DNA of 64,000 nucleotides. Origin: Streptomyces sp. DG2A-72. GTDB taxonomy: Bacteria > Actinomycetota > Actinomycetes > Streptomycetales > Streptomycetaceae. The translations under genes were made by a program, and so were the position numbers. The stretch lies in NCBI RefSeq assembly GCF_030499575.1, contig NZ_JASTLC010000001.1, positions 8,704,001 to 8,768,000 on the forward strand. Direction: 5' to 3'. The notes beneath the pieces are model-generated. The model searched no databases. It saw only the letters and a list, made by a program, of their open reading frames with translations, and was not told the DNA's origin. Shown here piece after piece: positions 17,438-26,309 of this stretch. How positions within the stretch are numbered: the stretch's first letter is position 1; each line of letters starts with the position of its first letter.

Positions 17438-17968
17438 ATGGACCGCTTGGATCATCTGGAGCACTTGGACAAGGAGCTGGTCGACGAGCTGGCGCAGGTG
17501 GCGCGCGAGACCGTACGCGACGAACTGCGTCAGCAGACCCGCAAGCAGCGCCGCACGGCCGTCCTGTACGCCGCGTCCGGCGCCGTCGCCCTGTACGCGG
17601 GCGCGTCCCTCGCGCTCGCTCTGGGCCTGGCCCTCGCCACCGGACTGCCCAACTGGGCCGCCGCGCTGATCACCGCGGTGATCCTGGGCATCGTGGCCTA
17701 TGTGCTGCGTGGTTCCGCCCGGCCGTCCGCGACCCGGCCGACGCCGGAGCGCGAGACCGAACTCGTCGCGGAACGTGAACGCGCCCTCGGCGGCATGCCG
17801 CAGGGCAGCGCGGGTGCGCCGCCCTATCCGCCGGTGCCGCCCGCCACGCCTGGCGCGCTCGGCGGGGCGGCCGGCGCACCGGCGACCGGCGTGCCGGGGG
17901 CCGGCATACCGCCCGCCGCGCCGCGCCCCGAGGACATCGACCCCGAGCAGCCGCACCACCGGGCGTGA
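17438..17968 (+). CDS. Phage-holin-superfamily membrane protein (actinobacterial holin-X type)
   Basis: 176 residues. An acidic, amphipathic N-terminus (residues 1-40) is followed by two membrane spans (about 42-65 and 70-93) and a long Pro/Ala/Gly-rich tail (about 125-176) that is probably disordered. This matches the phage holin family III-like proteins of actinobacteria, which are usually housekeeping membrane proteins of unknown function rather than phage genes. The SDR gene starts 6 bases after its stop, so they form a unit. Confidence 0.8.
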   Translation: MDRLDHLEHLDKELVDELAQVARETVRDELRQQTRKQRRTAVLYAASGAVALYAGASLALALGLALATGLPNWAAALITAVILGIVAYVLRGSARPSATRPTPERETELVAERERALGGMPQGSAGAPPYPPVPPATPGALGGAAGAPATGVPGAGIPPAAPRPEDIDPEQPHHRA

Positions 17969-17974
17969 TGCGCG

Positions 17975-19021
17975 GTGCGTACGCCGTCGCGGATTTCGCT
18001 GTCGAAGGGCGGCAGGGCCGTCGTGGTCACCGGGGCCAGCGGCGGCGTGGGCCGGGCCACGGCTCTGGCCTTCGCCGCGCGGGGCGACCGGGTCGCCCTG
18101 CTGGCCCGGGGACGCGAGGGCCTGGCCGCGGCGGCCGATGAGGTGCAGCGCGCCGGGGGCCAGGCCCTCGTCGTCACCGTCGACATGGCCGACCCCAAGG
18201 CCGTGGAGGACGCCGCGCAGCAGGTCGTCGACGCCTTCGGGCGCATCGACGTATGGGTCAACAACGCCTTCGCCGGGGTCTTCGCGCCGTTCACGGAGAT
18301 CACCGCGGACGAGTTCCGGCGGGTGACCGAAGTGACGTATCTGGGCTGTGTGTTCGGTACGCGGGCGGCGCTGCGGCACATGCTGCCACGGGACCGGGGG
18401 ACCATCGTGCAGGTCGGTTCCGCGCTCGCCTACCGGGGGATTCCGCTGCAGTCCGCGTACTGCGGTGCGAAGCATGCGATTCAGGGGTTCAACGAGTCGC
18501 TGCGGTGCGAGTTGCTGCACGAGGGGAGCCGGGTCCGCACCACGATGGTGCAGCTGCCTGCCGTCAACACCCCGCAGTTCGACTGGGTGTTGAGCCGGAT
18601 GCCGGGGCGGGCGCGGCCCATGCCGCCCGTTTATCAGCCGGAGGTGGCGGCGCGGGCGATCGTGCATGCGGCGGGGCACGGGCGGCGGCGGGAGTACTGG
18701 GTGGGGGGTTCTACGGTGGCCACGCTGGTCGCCAACGCGGTGGCGCCGGGGCTGCTGGACCGGTATCTGGCGCGGACCGGGTTCGAGGCACAGCGGGACG
18801 AGGGCGAGCACCGCGACCCCGGCAACCTGTGGACCCCGGCCGACGGGCCGCACGGGCGGGACTTCGGGGCGCATGGGCGGTTCGACGCGGAGTCCCATGG
18901 GGACAGCTCCCAGGAATGGCTCTCGGCGCATCGCGGCCGTATCGGTACGGCGCTCACCGCGGGCGCCGGGATCCTGGCCGCGCGCAAACTGGCCCGCCTT
19001 GTCGCCGTCAGGCGACCCTGA
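17975..19021 (+). CDS. SDR-family oxidoreductase
   Basis: 348 residues. The cofactor motif TGASGGVG is at 19-26, NNAF at 96-99, and the catalytic set is Ser149, Tyr162 and Lys166 (YCGAK). It is about 90 residues longer than a classical SDR (about 250); the extension (about 250-348) ends with a hydrophobic segment (GTALTAGAGILAARKLARLVAV) that may anchor it at the membrane. The GTG start lies 6 bases after the holin-like gene. Its 3' end overlaps the convergent enolase-superfamily gene by 14 bases. Substrate unknown. Confidence 0.88.
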   Translation: MRTPSRISLSKGGRAVVVTGASGGVGRATALAFAARGDRVALLARGREGLAAAADEVQRAGGQALVVTVDMADPKAVEDAAQQVVDAFGRIDVWVNNAFAGVFAPFTEITADEFRRVTEVTYLGCVFGTRAALRHMLPRDRGTIVQVGSALAYRGIPLQSAYCGAKHAIQGFNESLRCELLHEGSRVRTTMVQLPAVNTPQFDWVLSRMPGRARPMPPVYQPEVAARAIVHAAGHGRRREYWVGGSTVATLVANAVAPGLLDRYLARTGFEAQRDEGEHRDPGNLWTPADGPHGRDFGAHGRFDAESHGDSSQEWLSAHRGRIGTALTAGAGILAARKLARLVAVRRP

Positions 19022-20099
19022 ACTCCTCCACCTCATCCGTCCGCAGCGTCAAGCCGTGGCCCACCCCGCGGAGCGGTCGTACTGAGCCGCCCGTCGGGTC
19101 CAGCGCGCCGTCGAAGAACATGTCCTCGATGCGGACGTGGTCGTGGAACCACTCGATGTGGCGGAGGTTGGGGATCGCGGCGGCCGCGGCGGCGTGGGCG
19201 TGCGGGGCGCAGTGGGTGGAGACCTCCAGGCCGTGGGCATGGGCCAGGGCGGCGGCGCGAAGGAATTCCGTGAGGCCGCCGCAGCGGGTCGCGTCGACCT
19301 GGAGGCAGTCGACCGCGCCGGCCGCGATCATGCGGGCGAAGTACGGGAGGTCGTAACCGTATTCGCCTGCGGTCACGTCACTGACCAGCGCGTCGCGGAC
19401 CAGGCGCAGACCGGTCAGGTCGTCGGAGGAGACGGGTTCCTCGAACCAGCCGACGCCGTGCTCGGCGAGCGCGTGGCCGACCCGGATCGCCTGCTTGCGG
19501 GTGTAGGCACCGTTCGCGTCGACGTACAACTCGGCGTCGCCGCCGATCACTTGGCGGGCGGCGTGGACGCGGGCCAGGTCGCGGGTGACCGCCCGGCCCC
19601 AGCTCTCGCCGATCTTGATCTTGACCCGCGGGATGTGCTGCCCGTGCACCCAGCCGTTCAACTGGGCGGCCAGATGGGTGTCGTGGTACGTCGTGAAGCC
19701 GCCGCTGCCGTAGACCGGGACCCGCTCACGGGCGACGCCCAGCAGCCGGGCCAGCGGGAGTTCCAGGAGCCGGGCCTTGAGGTCCCACAGGGCGATGTCG
19801 ACCGCGGAGATCGCGCAGGCGGCGATGCCGGGTCGTCCGGCGTTGCGCACGGAGCGGCACATCGCGCAGTGCACGGCGGGGATGTCCAGGGCGCTGCGGC
19901 CCTCGACCAGCGGAGCGAGGTGCTTGCTCAGGAAGTCGCCTACCGCCGCCGGGCCGTAGGTCCAGCCCGTGCCGGTCGCGTCGTCGGTCGTCACCTCGGC
20001 GATCACCACGGTCGTCGTGTCCCACGCCAGCGTGCCGTCGGCCTCGGGTCCGTCCGTCGGCACCGTGTACACCGACACCACGGGCCGGTGGAGTTTCAT
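19008..20099 (-). CDS. Enolase-superfamily enzyme (mandelate racemase/muconate lactonising type)
   Basis: 363 residues. After the N-terminal capping domain, the barrel carries KIKIG (Lys160, Lys162), Asp194 in VDANGAYT, Glu220/221 in WFEEP, Glu246 in GEYGYD and His297 in STHCAPH, so base and metal ligands are all present. Such enzymes abstract the proton alpha to a carboxylate, usually in sugar-acid dehydration or racemisation. The ATG lies 22 bases after the LLM oxidoreductase stop, so the two form an operon. Substrate not identified. Confidence 0.87.
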   Translation of the reverse strand: MKLHRPVVSVYTVPTDGPEADGTLAWDTTTVVIAEVTTDDATGTGWTYGPAAVGDFLSKHLAPLVEGRSALDIPAVHCAMCRSVRNAGRPGIAACAISAVDIALWDLKARLLELPLARLLGVARERVPVYGSGGFTTYHDTHLAAQLNGWVHGQHIPRVKIKIGESWGRAVTRDLARVHAARQVIGGDAELYVDANGAYTRKQAIRVGHALAEHGVGWFEEPVSSDDLTGLRLVRDALVSDVTAGEYGYDLPYFARMIAAGAVDCLQVDATRCGGLTEFLRAAALAHAHGLEVSTHCAPHAHAAAAAAIPNLRHIEWFHDHVRIEDMFFDGALDPTGGSVRPLRGVGHGLTLRTDEVEEFRVA

Positions 20100-20121
20100 C
20101 GCTGACTCGCCCCCGTACGGA

Positions 20122-21087
20122 TCAGTGGCCGGCCCGCTGGAGCTGCGGCAGCACCTTGGTGCGGTAGAAGTCGAAGAAGCCGCGCTGGTCGGGCCCGATC
20201 TGGTTGACGTAGATCCGGTCGAAGCCGGCCTCGTCGAACGCGGCGAGCGCGGCGACATGTTCGTCGACGTCGTCCCCGCACACCGACTGCTCGCTCACCA
20301 TCTCCTCGGTGATCAGCGGCTCCAACTGCTCGAAGTGCTTGGGCGAAGGCAGGATCTGGCCCATCTCGCCGGGCAGCAGCTGGTTGGACCACAGCCGGCG
20401 GACGGTGCGTACGGCCTCGTCGCGGTCGATGCCGTAGCAGACCTTCGTGCCGCCGCTCACCGGCTTGGTGCCTCCGCCGCCCTTGCGGAAGTTCTCCACG
20501 AGTGCCTGGTCCGGCATCATCGTGATGTAGCCGTCGCCCACGCGGGCCGCGAGCGCGGTCGCCGCCGGTCCGAAGCCGGAGATGTCGATCGGCATGGGCT
20601 CGTCGGGGACGGTGTACAGGCGGGCGTTCTCGACCTTGTAGTGGGTGCCGTAGTGGCTGACCTCCTCGCCCGAGAACAGCCGGCGCATCACCTGGATCGC
20701 CTCCTCCAGCATCTCCATCCGGACACTGGCCGGCGGCCAGGTGTGGCCGACGACGTGCTCGTTCAGGGCCTCACCGGTGCCGACGCCGAGCCGGAAGCGG
20801 CCGTTCGTCATCACCGCGCTGGTCGCCGCGGCCTGGGCCACCACCGCCGGGTGGATCCGCACGGTCGGGCAGGTGACGGCCGTCTCGACCGGCAGCGACA
20901 CGGCCTCGGAGATCGCGCCGATCACCGACCAGACGAACGGGCTCTGGCCCTGGGCGTCGTTCCACGGGTGGTAGTGGTCCGAGATCCACAGCGACTGGAA
21001 TCCGGCCTGCTCCGCCATCCTCGCCTGCTCGACGAGGTCTGCGGGGCCGAACTCCTCGGATGCGAGGAAGTAGCCGTACTCGGGCAT
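20122..21087 (-). CDS. F420-dependent LLM-class oxidoreductase (G6PDH-like)
   Basis: 321 residues, the usual length. It begins MPEYGYFLASEEF and has the luciferase-like barrel pattern: WISDHYHPW, LGVGTGEALNEHV and DGYITMMPD are typical of the F420-dependent glucose-6-phosphate dehydrogenase-related group. It is expected to reduce or oxidise a substrate with coenzyme F420. A start upstream of the ATG at 21087 would remove the obvious N-terminus. First gene of a two-gene operon with the enolase-superfamily enzyme. Confidence 0.88.
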   Translation of the reverse strand: MPEYGYFLASEEFGPADLVEQARMAEQAGFQSLWISDHYHPWNDAQGQSPFVWSVIGAISEAVSLPVETAVTCPTVRIHPAVVAQAAATSAVMTNGRFRLGVGTGEALNEHVVGHTWPPASVRMEMLEEAIQVMRRLFSGEEVSHYGTHYKVENARLYTVPDEPMPIDISGFGPAATALAARVGDGYITMMPDQALVENFRKGGGGTKPVSGGTKVCYGIDRDEAVRTVRRLWSNQLLPGEMGQILPSPKHFEQLEPLITEEMVSEQSVCGDDVDEHVAALAAFDEAGFDRIYVNQIGPDQRGFFDFYRTKVLPQLQRAGH

Positions 21088-21237
21088 GTGAGGGGACACC
21101 TCCGGGCGGGGGCGGGGCTGGTCACTCGCCGGGTATCCCTGGCCATGGGGGCGAAACGCTCGTGCGGGCCGCGTTTGGGGCCACTGACCAGGGGGACGCG
21201 GAAAACCTCGTACGAGCGAAAGCGCCGGAGGCGAACC

Positions 21238-22683
21238 GTGAGTCGACCCCGCATCGTGATCGTCGGTGCCGGTTTCGCCGGGTATCAGGCGGCCCGCACG
21301 CTGTTCCGGCTGACCCGGCACCGCGCCGAGGTCACCCTGCTGAACCCGACCGACTACTTCCTGTATCTGCCCCTGCTGCCCCAGGTCGCCGCCGGCATCC
21401 TGGAACCGCGCCGGGTCACCGTCTCCCTGTCGGGCACCCTGCCCCGGGTGCGGCTGGTGCTCGGCGAGGCGGACGGCGTCGACCTGGACGCGCGCACCGT
21501 GCACTACTCCGACCCCGAGGGCGGAGCCGGCACGCTGCCGTACGACCGGCTGGTGCTGGCCGTCGGCAGCGTCAACAAGCTGCTGCCGATCCCCGGCGTC
21601 GCCGAGCACGCGCACGGCTTCCGCGGGCTGCCCGAGGCGCTGTATCTGCGCGACCACGTGACCCGGCAGGTGGAGCTCGCGGCCGGCGCGGACGACCCCA
21701 AGAGCTGCGCCGCCCGGTGCACCTTCGTCGTCGTGGGCGCCGGATACACCGGCACCGAGGTCGCCGCGCAGGGGCAGCGGTACACGGACGCCCAGGTGCG
21801 GGGGCATCCGCTGCGGGACGGAATGCGCCCGCGCTGGCTGCTGCTGGACATCGCGCCGCGCGTCCTGCCCGAACTGGACGAGCATCTCTCACGCACCGCC
21901 GACCGTGTCCTGCGGCGGCGGGGCGTCGAAGTCCGCATGGGGACCTCGGTGAAGGAGGCCACGCACGACGGAGTCCTGCTGACCGACGGGGAGTTCATCG
22001 AGACACGGACGCTGGTGTGGTGCGTGGGCGTGCGGCCCGATCCGCTCGTCGAGGGCATCGGGCAGCCCCTGGAGCGCGGGCGGCTGATCGTCGACCCGTA
22101 CCTCCAAGTGCCGGGCCGGCCCGAGGTGTTCGCCTGCGGTGACGCGGCCGCCGTGCCCGACCTGAACAAGCCCGGCTCCTTCACACCGATGACGGCGCAG
22201 CACGCCTGGCGGCACGGCAAGGCCGTCGGCCACAACGTCGCGGCCTCCCTCGGCATCGGCGAGCGGCGCGTCTACCGCCATCGCGACCTGGGGTTCGTCG
22301 TGGACCTGGGCGGCGCGCAGGCCGCCGCCAACCCGCTCGGTGTGCCGCTGGCCGGCCCGCTCGCCGGGGCGGTCACCCGCGGCTACCACCTCGCGGCGAT
22401 GCCCGGCAACCGCGTGCGGGTGGCCGCCGACTGGCTGCTCGACGCCGTACTGCCGCGCCAGGCCGTCCAGTTGGGGCTCGTACGGTCCTGGTCGGTGCCC
22501 CTGGACACGGCCTCACCGGAACTGGCGCGAGTGCCGGGCGGGGCGGAGCAGCGGGAGAAGCCGCAGACGCCGGAGAAGCCCGAGACGGCGACGGAGTCCA
22601 TCGAGGCACCGCACAGCTCCGGGCACCCCGAACCACCCGGCCCCGTCAAGCGTTCCGAAGACCCCGCGGAAGGAGCCTCATGA
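21238..22683 (+). CDS. FAD-dependent NAD(P)H dehydrogenase (NDH-2-like)
   Basis: 481 residues. FAD motif IVGAGFAG (8-15), NAD motif VVGAGYTG near 163-170, and CGDAAAVPD near the FAD ribityl site. The order matches type II NADH dehydrogenases and related quinone oxidoreductases; a hydrophobic/aromatic C-terminal part (LLDAVLPRQAVQLG) could touch the membrane, and a charged Pro/Glu-rich tail of about 50 residues follows. The GTG at 21238 follows GGAGGCGAAC. The stop overlaps the transketolase ATG by four bases. Confidence 0.88.
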   Translation: MSRPRIVIVGAGFAGYQAARTLFRLTRHRAEVTLLNPTDYFLYLPLLPQVAAGILEPRRVTVSLSGTLPRVRLVLGEADGVDLDARTVHYSDPEGGAGTLPYDRLVLAVGSVNKLLPIPGVAEHAHGFRGLPEALYLRDHVTRQVELAAGADDPKSCAARCTFVVVGAGYTGTEVAAQGQRYTDAQVRGHPLRDGMRPRWLLLDIAPRVLPELDEHLSRTADRVLRRRGVEVRMGTSVKEATHDGVLLTDGEFIETRTLVWCVGVRPDPLVEGIGQPLERGRLIVDPYLQVPGRPEVFACGDAAAVPDLNKPGSFTPMTAQHAWRHGKAVGHNVAASLGIGERRVYRHRDLGFVVDLGGAQAAANPLGVPLAGPLAGAVTRGYHLAAMPGNRVRVAADWLLDAVLPRQAVQLGLVRSWSVPLDTASPELARVPGGAEQREKPQTPEKPETATESIEAPHSSGHPEPPGPVKRSEDPAEGAS

Positions 22684-24527
22684 ACACCGGTGAACTCCAG
22701 GAACTCGCCCAGCAGCTGCGCGTGGACAGCGTCCGTGCCGCTGCCGCCGCGGGCTCCGGGCACCCCACGTCCTCGATGTCCGCGGCGGACCTGATGGCGG
22801 TCCTGCTCGCCCACCACTTCCGCTACGACTTCGACCGCCCCGCCCACCCCGCCGCCGACCGCTTCGTGCTCTCCAAGGGACACGCCTCGCCCCTGCTGTA
22901 CGCCATGTACAAGGCGGCCGGCGCCCTCGACGACGACGCACTGCTCACCTTCCGCAAGCTGGGCAGCAGGCTCGAAGGACATCCGACGCCCCGGCGGCTG
23001 CCGTGGGTAGAGACGGCCACCGGCTCGCTCGGTCAGGGACTGCCCGTCGGCGCCGGCATCGCGCTGGCCGGCAAGCGGCTGGACCGCACCGGATACCGGG
23101 TGTGGGTGCTGTGCGGCGACAGCGAGCTGGCCGAGGGTTCCGTGTGGGAGTCCGCCGAGCAGGCGGCGTACGAGCATCTGGACAACCTCACCGCGATCGT
23201 CGACGTCAACCGGCTGGGCCAGCGCGGCCCCACCCGGCACGGCCACGACCTCGACGCCTACGCCCGCCGCTTCCAGGCCTTCGGCTGGCACACCGTGGAG
23301 CTCGACGGACACGACGTCGACGCGATCGACCGCGCCTACGGCGAGGCACTGTCGACCACCGGCCAGCCGACCGTGATCCTCGCCCGCACCCTCAAGGGCA
23401 AGGGCGTCGAGGCCGTCCAGGACCGCGAAGGACTGCACGGCAAGCCGCTGCCGGAGGCCGACGAGGCCATCGCCGAACTCGGCGGACGACGCGACCTGCG
23501 CGTCCACGTCCAGGAGCCGCCCGCCGCCCGGATGCTGCACTCCGTGGGCACCGGGCAGCTCGAACTGCCGCGGTGGGACAAGGGTGATGAGGTCGCGACC
23601 CGGGACGCCTACGGTCAGGCGCTCTCCGCGCTCGGCACCGCGCGCGAGGACGTCGTCGCCCTCGACGGTGAGGTCAGCGACTCCACGCGGGCCGAGTTCT
23701 TCGCCAAGGAACACCCCGACCGGTTCTTCGAGTGCTACATCGCCGAGCAGCAGATGGTCGCCAACGCGGTCGCGTTCGCGGCGCGCGGCTGGGTGCCGTA
23801 CGCGTCCACGTTCGCCGCGTTCCTCACCCGCGCCCACGACTTCGTCCGCATGGCCTCCGTCAGCGGTGCCGGCATCAACCTCGTCGGCTCGCACGCCGGT
23901 GTCGCGATCGGGCAGGACGGGCCCTCGCAGATGGGCCTGGAGGACCTGGCGATGATGCGGGCGGTGCACGACTCGACCGTGCTGTACCCGTGCGACGCCA
24001 ACCAGGCCGCCCACCTCGTCGCCTCCATGGCGGGCTGCGACGGCATCCGCTACCTGCGTACCTCCCGCGGCAAGAGCCCGGTGATCTACGGCCCCGACGA
24101 GGAGTTCCCCGTCGGCGGCAGCAAGGTGCTGCGCTCCTCCGATGAGGACCGGATGACGCTCGTCGCGGCGGGCGTCACCGTGCACGAGGCGCTGGCCGCC
24201 GCCGACGCGCTGAAGGGGGAGGGCATCGCCGTACGGGTGATCGACCTCTACTCGGTCAAACCCGCCGACCTGCCCACTCTGCGCAAGGCGGCCGAGGACA
24301 CCGGCTGTCTGCTCACCGTGGAGGACCACCATGAGGAGGGCGGCATCGGCGACGCCGTCCTCGCCGCGTTCCTCGACGGCCGGCCCGTGCCGCGGCTGGT
24401 GCGGCTCGCCGTACGGTCGATGCCGGGCTCCGCGTCGCCGGAGGAGCAGCTGCACGCCGCGGGCATCGACGCCGAGTCGATCGCGGCGGCGGGGCGGCTG
24501 CTGGTGGAGGAGGCGGTCGTGCGATGA
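22680..24527 (+). CDS. Transketolase
   Basis: 615 residues, in the usual range. N-terminal TPP domain with GSGHPTSS (25-32), SKGHASP and the TPP-binding GDSELAEGSVWE (146-157) ending in VDVN; pyrimidine domain with FECYIAEQQMV containing the activating Glu; C-terminal transketolase domain from about 480. It moves two-carbon units between sugar phosphates in the pentose phosphate pathway. The start overlaps the FAD oxidoreductase and the stop overlaps the LigD-type gene, each by four bases. Confidence 0.93.
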   Translation: MNTGELQELAQQLRVDSVRAAAAAGSGHPTSSMSAADLMAVLLAHHFRYDFDRPAHPAADRFVLSKGHASPLLYAMYKAAGALDDDALLTFRKLGSRLEGHPTPRRLPWVETATGSLGQGLPVGAGIALAGKRLDRTGYRVWVLCGDSELAEGSVWESAEQAAYEHLDNLTAIVDVNRLGQRGPTRHGHDLDAYARRFQAFGWHTVELDGHDVDAIDRAYGEALSTTGQPTVILARTLKGKGVEAVQDREGLHGKPLPEADEAIAELGGRRDLRVHVQEPPAARMLHSVGTGQLELPRWDKGDEVATRDAYGQALSALGTAREDVVALDGEVSDSTRAEFFAKEHPDRFFECYIAEQQMVANAVAFAARGWVPYASTFAAFLTRAHDFVRMASVSGAGINLVGSHAGVAIGQDGPSQMGLEDLAMMRAVHDSTVLYPCDANQAAHLVASMAGCDGIRYLRTSRGKSPVIYGPDEEFPVGGSKVLRSSDEDRMTLVAAGVTVHEALAAADALKGEGIAVRVIDLYSVKPADLPTLRKAAEDTGCLLTVEDHHEEGGIGDAVLAAFLDGRPVPRLVRLAVRSMPGSASPEEQLHAAGIDAESIAAAGRLLVEEAVVR

Positions 24528-25450
24528 GCGGCGACGACGTACGGACGGTGCGCGCGGGGCGCCGTACGGTCGAGGTGCACCGCCCCGGCAAGGTGCTCTT
24601 CCCCGGCGACGGGGACGCGAAGGAGTACACCAAGGGCGACCTCGTCGACTACTACCGTGCCGTCGCCCCGTTCATGCTGCCCCATCTGCGCGGGCGCCCG
24701 CTGATGCTCCAGCGGCAGCCCGACGGGCTCGACGGTCCCCAGTTCATGCAGAAGAACACCCCGGACCACTACCCGGAGTGGATCACCCGGGTCGAGGTGT
24801 CCAAGGAAGGCGGCACCGTCTGCCACACCGTCTGCGACGACACCGCGACCCTGGTGTACCTCGCCGACCAGGCCTGTCTCACCCTGCACCGCTGGCTCTC
24901 GCGCACCGACAGCCTCGACCGGCCCGACCGGATGGTCTTCGACCTCGACCCGGCCGAGGACGACTTCGAGACGGTGCGGGAGGCCGCCCGGCTGCTCGGC
25001 GGACTGCTGGACGAACTGAAGCTGCCCTCGGCCCTGATGACCACCGGCTCCCGCGGACTCCATGTGATCGTGCCGCTGAACGGACATCACGACTTCGACG
25101 AGGTACGGGAGTTCGCCCGCGACCTCGCCGACACCCTCGCCGGCGCCCACCCCGACCGGCTCACCACCGCCGCCCGCAAGAAGGACCGCGGCGACCGGCT
25201 GTACCTGGACGTCCAGCGCAACGCCTACGCCCAGACCGCCGCCGCGCCCTACACGGTCCGCGCCAAGCCCGGCGCGCCCGTCGCGACGCCCCTCACCTGG
25301 ACCCAGCTGGACGACCCGGACCTCGACGCCCGCCACTGGACCATCGCCGACGCCGTCGAGCAGGCCCGCACCGACCCCTGGAGCGGAGCGATGAAGAAGG
25401 GCCGCGCCCTGGGACCGGCCCGGCGCAGGCTGGACGCGCTGCGGGACTGA
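24524..25450 (+). CDS. LigD-type polymerase/primase domain protein
   Basis: 308 residues, a stand-alone version of the polymerase domain of bacterial non-homologous end-joining LigD. The catalytic Asp pair is Asp140/Asp142 in MVFDLDP, followed by TGSRGLHV (174-181) and KKDRGDRLYLD. It has no ligase or nuclease domain. Such archaeo-eukaryotic primase-fold enzymes add ribonucleotides at breaks, usually with Ku. Its four-base overlap with transketolase is unusual. The gas vesicle cluster begins 60 bases later. Confidence 0.9.
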   Translation: MSGDDVRTVRAGRRTVEVHRPGKVLFPGDGDAKEYTKGDLVDYYRAVAPFMLPHLRGRPLMLQRQPDGLDGPQFMQKNTPDHYPEWITRVEVSKEGGTVCHTVCDDTATLVYLADQACLTLHRWLSRTDSLDRPDRMVFDLDPAEDDFETVREAARLLGGLLDELKLPSALMTTGSRGLHVIVPLNGHHDFDEVREFARDLADTLAGAHPDRLTTAARKKDRGDRLYLDVQRNAYAQTAAAPYTVRAKPGAPVATPLTWTQLDDPDLDARHWTIADAVEQARTDPWSGAMKKGRALGPARRRLDALRD

Positions 25451-25510
25451 AATACGCGGTGCCGTGGGTTTGGCGAACGCGTCTTTGGCCACTCGCCGTT
25501 CGAGGCGCCC

Positions 25511-25840
25511 ATGACTAATTCACAGAACGAACCCACATCATCCAGACGACAGGGCGGGGCGGACGACCGGCCGACCCCCATGGAAGTGCTGCGCCAAGGA
25601 AGCACCCAGCTCGCCGAACTCACCGGCATGACCGCGGAGACGGTGTCGTCCTTCGAACAGACCGAGGACGGCTGGACGTTGGAGATCGAGGTCCTGGAAC
25701 TGGCCCGCGTCCCCGACACGATGAGCCTGCTCGCGAGCTACCAGGTCGATCTCGACCCCCACGGACAGCTCACCGGCTACCGGCGCGTTCGCCGTTATGA
25801 ACGCGGGCGGTCCGACGCACACAGGCCCGCCGGCCGCTAG
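25511..25840 (+). CDS. gvpO: Gas vesicle protein GvpO
   Basis: 109 residues. A variable, polar N-terminus (about 1-25) is followed by the GvpO core: PMEVLRQGSTQLAELTGM, then ETVSSFEQTEDGWTLEIEVLELARVPDT and LASYQVDLDPHGQLTGYRRVRRYERG. GvpO is an accessory gas vesicle protein, needed in haloarchaea for vesicle formation. It leads the cluster, as in other Streptomyces gvp loci. I saw no clear promoter in the 60 bases before it. Confidence 0.93.
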   Translation: MTNSQNEPTSSRRQGGADDRPTPMEVLRQGSTQLAELTGMTAETVSSFEQTEDGWTLEIEVLELARVPDTMSLLASYQVDLDPHGQLTGYRRVRRYERGRSDAHRPAGR

Positions 25841-25883
25841 GCCGCCCGCCCACCACATCCCAAGACAAGGAGGAACGGTCGGC

Positions 25884-26309
25884 ATGACCGTTGTCCCGGC
25901 ACAGCAAGCCGGCGGAGGAGGCGGCACCAGCGGCCTCTACGACGTCCTGGAACTCGTCCTCGACAGGGGACTCGTCATCGACGCGTTCGTGCGGGTCTCC
26001 CTCGTCGGCATCGAGATCCTGAAGATCGACGTCCGCGTGGTCGTCGCCAGCGTCGACACCTATCTGCGCTTCGCCGAGGCGTGCAACCGGCTCGACCTGG
26101 AGGCGGGGCCGCGCAAGAGCCCCGGTCTGCCCGACATGGTCGGCGAGATCACCGAGTCCGGCGCGCAGGGCAAGTCCAAGGGGGCGCTGTCCGGCGCCGC
26201 CGAAACCATCTCCGACGCGTTCAAGCAGGCCCGCCAGGAAGGGGAGGCCGAGCCGAGGCCGCGCGCCCGCAAGTCGACCGCGGCACGCCGGAAGGGGGAA
26301 CAGGAGTGA
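25884..26309 (+). CDS. gvpA: Gas vesicle structural protein GvpA (extended)
   Basis: 141 residues. Residues about 16-75 are the GvpA core (SGLYDVLELVLDRGLVIDAF...VGIEILKIDVRVVVASVDTYLRFAE), the amphipathic alpha-beta-beta-alpha unit that polymerises into the vesicle wall. About 65 extra, increasingly basic residues follow, twice the length of a typical 70-residue GvpA. The ATG is preceded by AAGGAGG at about 10 bases. The last four bases overlap gvpF (GTGA). Confidence 0.92.
   Translation: MTVVPAQQAGGGGGTSGLYDVLELVLDRGLVIDAFVRVSLVGIEILKIDVRVVVASVDTYLRFAEACNRLDLEAGPRKSPGLPDMVGEITESGAQGKSKGALSGAAETISDAFKQARQEGEAEPRPRARKSTAARRKGEQE

Noticed and set aside
17438..17968. Holin-like gene as a sign of prophage
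   Set aside because: No lysin, structural or integrase genes nearby; such holin-family proteins are usual chromosomal genes in actinobacteria.
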